Assembly (NCBI RefSeq): GCF_001044255.1
Contig: NZ_JYNX01000011.1
Location: 21,708 to 85,707, forward strand
Direction of reading: 5' to 3'
From: Mycolicibacterium chubuense
GTDB taxonomy: Bacteria > Actinomycetota > Actinomycetes > Mycobacteriales > Mycobacteriaceae
Length of the DNA: 64,000 nucleotides
The position numbers and the translations under genes are program-made. The notes beneath the pieces were generated by a model. It ran no database searches. It worked only from the letters and a program-made list of their open reading frames with translations, and was not told where the DNA came from. Positions 59,615 through 64,000 of the stretch are shown piece by piece. Position 1 is the first letter of the stretch. The number at the start of each line of letters is the position of its first letter.

Positions 59615-60355
59615 GTGCGACGAGGGTCGAGGGCACGTCCTGCCGACGAGTCGGGCGTCAAGGTGGACGCCCGCAGTGAGCGCTGGCGCGAACATCGCAA
59701 GAAGGTGCGCTCGGAGATCGTCGACGCCGCCTACCGCGCCATCGACCGGCAGGGTCCCGAGGTCTCGCTGCGCGAGATCGCCGAGGAGGCGGGCACCGCC
59801 AAGCCCAAGATCTACCGGCACTTCACCGACAAGTCCGACCTGTTCCAGGCGATCGGTCAGCGCATGCGGGACATGCTGTGGTCGGCGATCTTCCCGTCGA
59901 TCGACATCTCGACCGATCCGGCGCACACCATCATCCGCCGCGCCGTGGAGCAGTACGTCCGCCTGGTCGACGAGCACCCCAATGTGGTGCGTTTCCTGAT
60001 GCAGGGCCGGTTCGCCGAGCAGAGCGAGTCGACGATCCGCGCCGTCAACGAGGGCCGGGACATCACGCTGGCGATGGCGGACATGTTCAGCAACGAGCTG
60101 CGCGAGATGGAGCTCGACGGGGCTGCCTTCGAGCTGGCCGCGTTCGCGACGTTCGGGGCGGCCGCGTCGGCCACCGACTGGTGGCTGGGCTCCAGGCAGG
60201 ACACCCCGCGGCGGCTGCCCACGGAGAGGTTCGTCGACTACCTCACGACCATCATGATGGGCTCGATCAACGGCACGTGCGAGGTGCTGGGCATCCGCAT
60301 CGATCCGGACCTGCCGTTGCACGAAGGCGTGACGCGGCGCGACAAGGTCGCCTGA
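59615..60355 (+). CDS. TetR-family transcriptional regulator
   Basis: 246 residues. Helix-turn-helix VSLREIAEEAGTAKPKIYRHFTDKSDLFQ near residue 55 (read in parts) is clear TetR. The GTG at 59615 lies six nt after TACAGT (leaderless). It is divergent from the geranylgeranyl-reductase-type flavoprotein; the pairing recalls M. tuberculosis Rv3050c. Its 3' end overlaps the convergent cyclase gene by 89 bp, an arrangement that allows antisense interference. Confidence 0.88.
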   Translation: MRRGSRARPADESGVKVDARSERWREHRKKVRSEIVDAAYRAIDRQGPEVSLREIAEEAGTAKPKIYRHFTDKSDLFQAIGQRMRDMLWSAIFPSIDISTDPAHTIIRRAVEQYVRLVDEHPNVVRFLMQGRFAEQSESTIRAVNEGRDITLAMADMFSNELREMELDGAAFELAAFATFGAAASATDWWLGSRQDTPRRLPTERFVDYLTTIMMGSINGTCEVLGIRIDPDLPLHEGVTRRDKVA

Positions 60356-61154
60356 GCGCCGGCGATCCACCCGCCCGCAGCGCGAAGGCGTCGAGCGGCT
60401 CCGGCCGATCACGGAGCTGCAGTGTGCGCCGCGGTGTGCCCTCCATCAGGTGGTCGGCCACTCCAGCGGCGACGAGCAGTTCGCCGCCCGCCGCGTGCCC
60501 CTGCATTCGGGCGGTGACGTTGACGGGATCGCCGAGCGCGGTGAAGTCGACGACCTGTCCGCCGACGTTGCCGACGAACGCGATCCCCGCATTGACCGCC
60601 ACGCCGACCTGCAGCCACGGCGCACCGTCGCCGTCCCTGACCGCGGCGAGCAGGTCGAGTCCCGCCCGGACCGCGAGGTCACGGTAGTGGGGGCCGCTGA
60701 TGCCCCGGACGAAGAACGCCATCACCTCGTCGCCGATCAGCTTGTCGATCACCGCGTCGTGACGGAGCAGCGTGTGGGTCGCGGCGACGTAGAACCTGTT
60801 GAGCAGCGATGCGAAGTCGGTCGCGGCCGCGGCCTGACCCAGCGCGGTCGAGCCCCGCACATCGGCGAACAGGACCGCGACATCCACCTCGGCGCCTCCT
60901 GCCGGCAGCGCATCGCAGCAGCGGCTGCACAGGTTCGGGTTCTTCCGGGACGGGCTGAATCCGGCGACGGACAGCACCCGCCCGGCAACCCCGCCGAAAG
61001 GGTTGTTGCACAGCTTGCATCGGGGCGCTGACGGTAGGTAGCGAAACAACCGCCGAGCCCGGACCAACGACGCGTGACCGTCGGTGAGCACCGCATCCCA
61101 GGGGTTCTCCCGCGCGGTGGAGGAGGTGGTGCGGGGCTCGATGATCGTGGTCAT
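60267..61154 (-). CDS. Class III adenylate/guanylate cyclase with N-terminal Cys-rich domain
   Basis: 295 residues starting at ATG 61154. The N-terminal region has two CxxC pairs (CKLCNNPFGG and CSRCCDALPAG), suggesting a metal or iron-sulfur site. The catalytic domain (about 90-230) carries both metal aspartates (VLFADVRGSTAL and GDEVMAFFV), the Lys of DKLIGDEVM and the Asn/Arg of GDPVNVTARMQG, so it should be active. No second catalytic domain is present, so it acts as a homodimer. It is divergent from the HD-LuxR gene with a shared palindrome at 61187-61206. The 3' end overlaps the TetR gene by 89 bp. Confidence 0.85.
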   Translation of the reverse strand: MTTIIEPRTTSSTARENPWDAVLTDGHASLVRARRLFRYLPSAPRCKLCNNPFGGVAGRVLSVAGFSPSRKNPNLCSRCCDALPAGGAEVDVAVLFADVRGSTALGQAAAATDFASLLNRFYVAATHTLLRHDAVIDKLIGDEVMAFFVRGISGPHYRDLAVRAGLDLLAAVRDGDGAPWLQVGVAVNAGIAFVGNVGGQVVDFTALGDPVNVTARMQGHAAGGELLVAAGVADHLMEGTPRRTLQLRDRPEPLDAFALRAGGSPALRRPCRAASRLRATAGPDRCGCPAPRTCR

Positions 61155-61186
61155 GCGGCGATGTTCGCGTGCGGGTGCGCGATACA

Positions 61187-61206
61187 CATGAGGCAATCGC
61201 CTCATG
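61187..61206. promoter_or_regulatory. 20-bp perfect palindrome (CATGAGGC / GCCTCATG); candidate operator
   Basis: Perfect 8-bp arms around AATC in the 91-bp gap between the divergent cyclase and HD-LuxR genes. A near-copy occurs at 62912-62931 before the ABCG gene. Probable site for the encoded LuxR-type protein. Confidence 0.6.
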
Positions 61207-61245
61207 CTGTCGTTCCGGTCCGCACGCACGATCAGGGGCGTGCGA

Positions 61246-62850
61246 ATGACGACCCCGGTGCACAATGAGCGCGTGCACCCGTCGGGGATCGGCTCGGACA
61301 GGGGACTGCGCAGGGCGGAACTGCTGGCCGCGATCTCCCTGGCGATCGACCTCGGCCTCGGCCAACCCATGGAACACATGCTGCGGTCTTCGCTGATCGC
61401 GACCCGGATCGCCGAGCGCATGGGGCTCGACGCGCAGCGCCGCGCCACCGTCTACTACGCCAACCTGGTTGGCTGGATCGGGTGTCATGCCGACTCCCAC
61501 GAGCTGGCTGCTCTCTTCGGTGACGACATCGCCTTCCGGGCGGACACCTACGGCGTGGACATGGCCGGGTTCCCGTTCCTGCGTCTGATGGCGAGCCACG
61601 TCGGGCGGGACTCGCCGGGATGGGAGCGCGGGGTGCGCACCGCCGCATTCCTCATGACGGCCCGCCACCAGGTCGGCGAGCTGATCCACTCGCACTGCAG
61701 TTCCGCGGGAGTGCTGTCCGATCGGATGGGTCTCGATCCCCAGGTCGGACGGGCCCTGGCATATATCTTCGAACGGTGGGACGGCCGCGGAATGCCCAAT
61801 GGTGTTCGTGGACAGGACATTCCGGACGAAGTCCATATCGTCCGGCTGGCCGACGTGGCCGAAGTGCATCTGCGGACCGGTGGCGTGTCACACGCCGTCG
61901 AGGTCGCACGGGCGCGGCGCGCCACGCAGTTCAGCCCGGAGGTGGCCGACGTGTTCGTCCGCGATGCCGAGGCGATCGTCGACGGGCTTCTCGACATCGA
62001 CGTCTGGACCGCTGCGCTGGCGCAGGCACCCGATCGTCATCGCACCCTGAATGCCGACGAAACCGATGACATGCTGCGCGCCGTCGCCGACTTCGTCGAT
62101 CTCAAGTGCCCGTGCTCGCCCGGATATTCGCGTGGGGTCGCCGACGTGGCCGCGGAGGCCGCCCGGCGACTGCGCATGCCGACGGTCGACGTGTCCCGCC
62201 TGTACCGGGCCGGCCTGGTGCACGGGCTCGGCCGGTTGGGCGTGTCGAACCAGATCTGGAACAAGAAGGGGCCGCTCACCACGGCCGAGTCGGAGCGGCT
62301 CGAGTTGTACCCGTATCTGACCGGGCGGATCCTCAGCCGGGTCGGTGGTCTGGAGTCGGTGGTGTCCATCGCCACCAAGGGTGAGGAGCGCATCGACGGA
62401 TCCGGCTTTCCCCGCGGGCTCGTTGGGGCGGAGCTGTCGGCCGCCGACCGCCTGCTCGCGGCGTCGGTCGCCTACCACCAGCTGCTCGAGCCGCACCGCG
62501 ACCGACCCGCCCTCGACATCCCCGGCGCCGCGCGGACGATGCGGGAACACGCCCGCGCGGCGCGCCTCGACAACGACTCCGTCGAGGCCGTCCTGGCGGC
62601 GGCCGGACATCAGACTCCGCGGCGTACGTCGCGCGACGGTAGCCTCACCCCGCGCGAGATGGAGGTGCTGCGACTCGTGGCGCAGGGCCGGTCGAATCGC
62701 GAGATCGCCACCGCGCTGCACATCGCGGAGAAGACGGCGCGCAACCACGTCGAGCGGGTGTACGCGAAACTCAACGTGAACAACCGAACGCAGGCCAGTC
62801 TCGCGGCGATCGACCGCGGTCTCGCCCCGTTCGTCGCCGACGCACGGTAG
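61246..62850 (+). CDS. HD-domain/LuxR-type regulator
   Basis: 534 residues. Two HD-GYP-like modules: the first about 30-250, and a second with LVHGLGRLGVSNQIWNKKGPLT, where the family HD is replaced by HG, and RIDGSGFPRG in place of GYP, so metal-dependent phosphodiesterase activity is doubtful. The C-terminus (about 465-534) is a LuxR helix-turn-helix: LTPREMEVLRLVAQGRSNREIATALHIAEKTARNHVERVYAKL (read in parts). ATG 61246 follows AGGGG at 61233-61237; GTG 61240 is an alternative. Probably senses a signal with its HD modules and controls the flanking cyclase and transporter genes. Confidence 0.85.
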   Translation: MTTPVHNERVHPSGIGSDRGLRRAELLAAISLAIDLGLGQPMEHMLRSSLIATRIAERMGLDAQRRATVYYANLVGWIGCHADSHELAALFGDDIAFRADTYGVDMAGFPFLRLMASHVGRDSPGWERGVRTAAFLMTARHQVGELIHSHCSSAGVLSDRMGLDPQVGRALAYIFERWDGRGMPNGVRGQDIPDEVHIVRLADVAEVHLRTGGVSHAVEVARARRATQFSPEVADVFVRDAEAIVDGLLDIDVWTAALAQAPDRHRTLNADETDDMLRAVADFVDLKCPCSPGYSRGVADVAAEAARRLRMPTVDVSRLYRAGLVHGLGRLGVSNQIWNKKGPLTTAESERLELYPYLTGRILSRVGGLESVVSIATKGEERIDGSGFPRGLVGAELSAADRLLAASVAYHQLLEPHRDRPALDIPGAARTMREHARAARLDNDSVEAVLAAAGHQTPRRTSRDGSLTPREMEVLRLVAQGRSNREIATALHIAEKTARNHVERVYAKLNVNNRTQASLAAIDRGLAPFVADAR

Positions 62851-62911
62851 TCGTACGCATCGTATCCCGCTGTTGGACAGGGAAATTCGTCATTCGGCAG
62901 TTGATCGCAGA

Positions 62912-62931
62912 GTTGAGGCAGATGCCCCATG
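62912..62931. promoter_or_regulatory. Second copy of the TGAGGC/GCCTCA-type palindrome, degenerate
   Basis: TTGAGGC-AGAT-GCCCCAT. It matches the perfect copy at 61187-61206 in spacing (4 bp) and in 6 of 7 positions on each arm (TGAGGC and GCC-CAT), and lies 66 bp before the ABCG start. A shared regulator is likely. Confidence 0.5.
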
Positions 62932-62996
62932 TGATCCCGCCTCGGCCCGTCGAGTATCGAGATGACACGACAGGGCACACTCACGAAGGATTTCCC

Positions 62997-64000
62997 ATGA
63001 CCGACAACGCAATACATCTTCAGACACGACGGGGCGGGCGGATCGACGCCGTCGGCGTCACCTACCGGGCCGGAGGGCGGCAGACCCTCGCCGAGCTGTC
63101 GCTGACCGTGGAGCCGGGGGAGCTGCTCGCCATCGCAGGCGGCAGCGGGGCGGGCAAGACCACGCTGCTGGAGGTGCTGGCCGGACAGCGGCGGCCGTCG
63201 GCCGGCCAGATCCGCTTCGACGGTCTGCCGCCCGGGGCGTGCAGCGCCGACGGCGTGGGTTACGTCCCGCAGGACGACATCATTCACCTCGAGATGCCGT
63301 TGCGGCGCACGCTGCGCTACGCGGCGCGGCTGCGGCTGCCTGCCGGGACGTCCGCCGACGAGGCCGACCGTGTGGTGGAACAGACGATGGCGGACCTCGA
63401 TCTCGCACACAGAGCAGATGTTCCGGTCCGCATGTTGTCCGGCGGGCAGCGCAAGCGTGCCAGCATCGCGGTCGAACTGCTGACCAGGCCGCGGCTGTTC
63501 TTTCTGGACGAGCCGACATCGGGACTCGACCCCTCGACGTCGGCCGAGGTGATGCGCCTGCTGCGGCGACTCAGTGATCGCGGCGTCACCACCGTGGTGA
63601 CGACCCACGAGCCGGGCGCCATCGAGATGTGCGACCGTGTCGTCTTTCTCGCGCGCGACGGGCACCTCGTTTTCGTCGGTACCCCGGCAGAGGCGCGGCG
63701 TCACTTCGGTGTGACGGACCTCGCCCAGGTGTACGAGCGGCTCGCGTCAGAGGACACCCCGGAGGTCTGGGCCCGGCGCTTCGCGCAGCGACGGGTTCCG
63801 CTGCCGACGAGCGAGTCACCGGCAGCGTCGGTGACGCCGCCGGGGCGAAGGCGCACCGGTGCGGTCCGGCAGTGGTGGCTGTTGACGCGCCGCAACGTCG
63901 ACGTCCTGCTGCGCAACCGTCTGACCCTGGCGATCCTGCTCGGCTCGCCGGTGCTGGTCACCGCGATGATGGCGACGCTGTTCACCCGCGACGCGTTCGA
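62997..64000 (+). CDS. ABC transporter, ABCG-type (ATPase plus membrane domain), partial
   Basis: 334 residues are seen before the window ends. The ATPase domain (about 1-235) carries Walker A GGSGAGKTTLL, signature LSGGQRKRAS, Walker B LFFLDEPTSGLD and a switch histidine in VTTHEP; after a linker the membrane domain begins (TRRNVDVLLRNRLTLAILLGSPVLVTAMMAT). This is the ABCG half-transporter order, as in Rv1747, here without N-terminal FHA domains. ATG at 62997 with AAGGA upstream. It shares an upstream palindrome with the HD-LuxR and cyclase genes, so export of a lipid or signal may be part of the same circuit. Confidence 0.88.
   Translation, partial: MTDNAIHLQTRRGGRIDAVGVTYRAGGRQTLAELSLTVEPGELLAIAGGSGAGKTTLLEVLAGQRRPSAGQIRFDGLPPGACSADGVGYVPQDDIIHLEMPLRRTLRYAARLRLPAGTSADEADRVVEQTMADLDLAHRADVPVRMLSGGQRKRASIAVELLTRPRLFFLDEPTSGLDPSTSAEVMRLLRRLSDRGVTTVVTTHEPGAIEMCDRVVFLARDGHLVFVGTPAEARRHFGVTDLAQVYERLASEDTPEVWARRFAQRRVPLPTSESPAASVTPPGRRRTGAVRQWWLLTRRNVDVLLRNRLTLAILLGSPVLVTAMMATLFTRDAF

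Noticed and set aside
1-64000. Mobile elements, CRISPR arrays, tRNA or rRNA genes
   Set aside because: No transposase, integrase, direct-repeat array or cloverleaf-type sequence was recognised by eye. A tRNAscan or CRISPR search was not run.

Overview
The window is high-GC actinobacterial DNA that reads as a fast-growing, environmental mycobacterium (Mycolicibacterium type). The grounds are: many GTG and TTG starts and 4-nt ATGA/GTGA/TTGA gene overlaps; dense acyl-CoA dehydrogenase, thiolase and F420-type (LLM) oxidoreductase content; a CYP136-type P450, LigB-type ligase and DinB2-type polymerase; and gene orders that, from memory, match two Mycobacterium tuberculosis regions, Rv1354c-Rv1356c and Rv3050c-Rv3063. 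No phage, transposase, CRISPR array, tRNA or rRNA was recognised.

Layout. 0-11 kb: start of an mmsA-type dehydrogenase facing a PucR regulator; an APC permease/P1-peptidase pair with a TetR regulator; a lipoprotein hydrolase; an exonuclease/phosphatase-fold enzyme; a universal stress protein behind a DosR-like box; and a two-subunit acyl-CoA dehydrogenase. 11-17 kb: a degenerate flavoprotein, then a three-gene operon of an acyltransferase-like protein, an E1-like/nitroreductase fusion and a GAF-GGDEF-EAL c-di-GMP enzyme, headed by an 836-bp repeat-rich non-coding stretch. 17-25 kb: a beta-oxidation island (MaoC hydratase, two acyl-CoA dehydrogenases, SDR, two thiolases, enoyl-CoA hydratase) with its own GntR regulator and a perfect palindrome at its divergent promoter. 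25-31 kb: NYN protein, a molybdoenzyme relic, a FabH-like synthase coupled to a sulfotransferase, and a large repeat-bearing secreted protein. 31-35 kb: FadD ligase facing an NTF2-fold protein and two LLM flavoenzymes. 35-41 kb: CstA/YbdD, LigB, and a sulfite-oxidase-fold molybdoenzyme. 41-46 kb: SDR, PoxB-like enzyme, aminoglycoside-phosphotransferase-fold kinase, TauE permease, and a free-standing LeuA regulatory domain behind an attenuator-like leader. 46-56 kb: CYP136/TetR/SDR, a TetR-dinB2-ATPase operon, an FMN reductase and nrdHIE behind paired NrdR boxes. 56-64 kb: DUF5997 opposite a LysR effector domain without HTH, VOC and SMI1 proteins, a geranylgeranyl-reductase-type flavoprotein, TetR, then a signalling group (class III cyclase, HD-LuxR protein, ABCG transporter) sharing one palindromic sequence.

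The genes serve mainly lipid/acyl-CoA catabolism under local TetR, GntR and PucR control, DNA precursor supply and lesion bypass, and second-messenger signalling. A recurrent architectural feature is the leaderless gene: a TANNNT -10 hexamer followed after only 6-7 nt by the ATG or GTG start (at least nine cases). All family assignments come from reading motifs in the sequence; no database search was run, and comparisons with M. tuberculosis or M. smegmatis are from memory.
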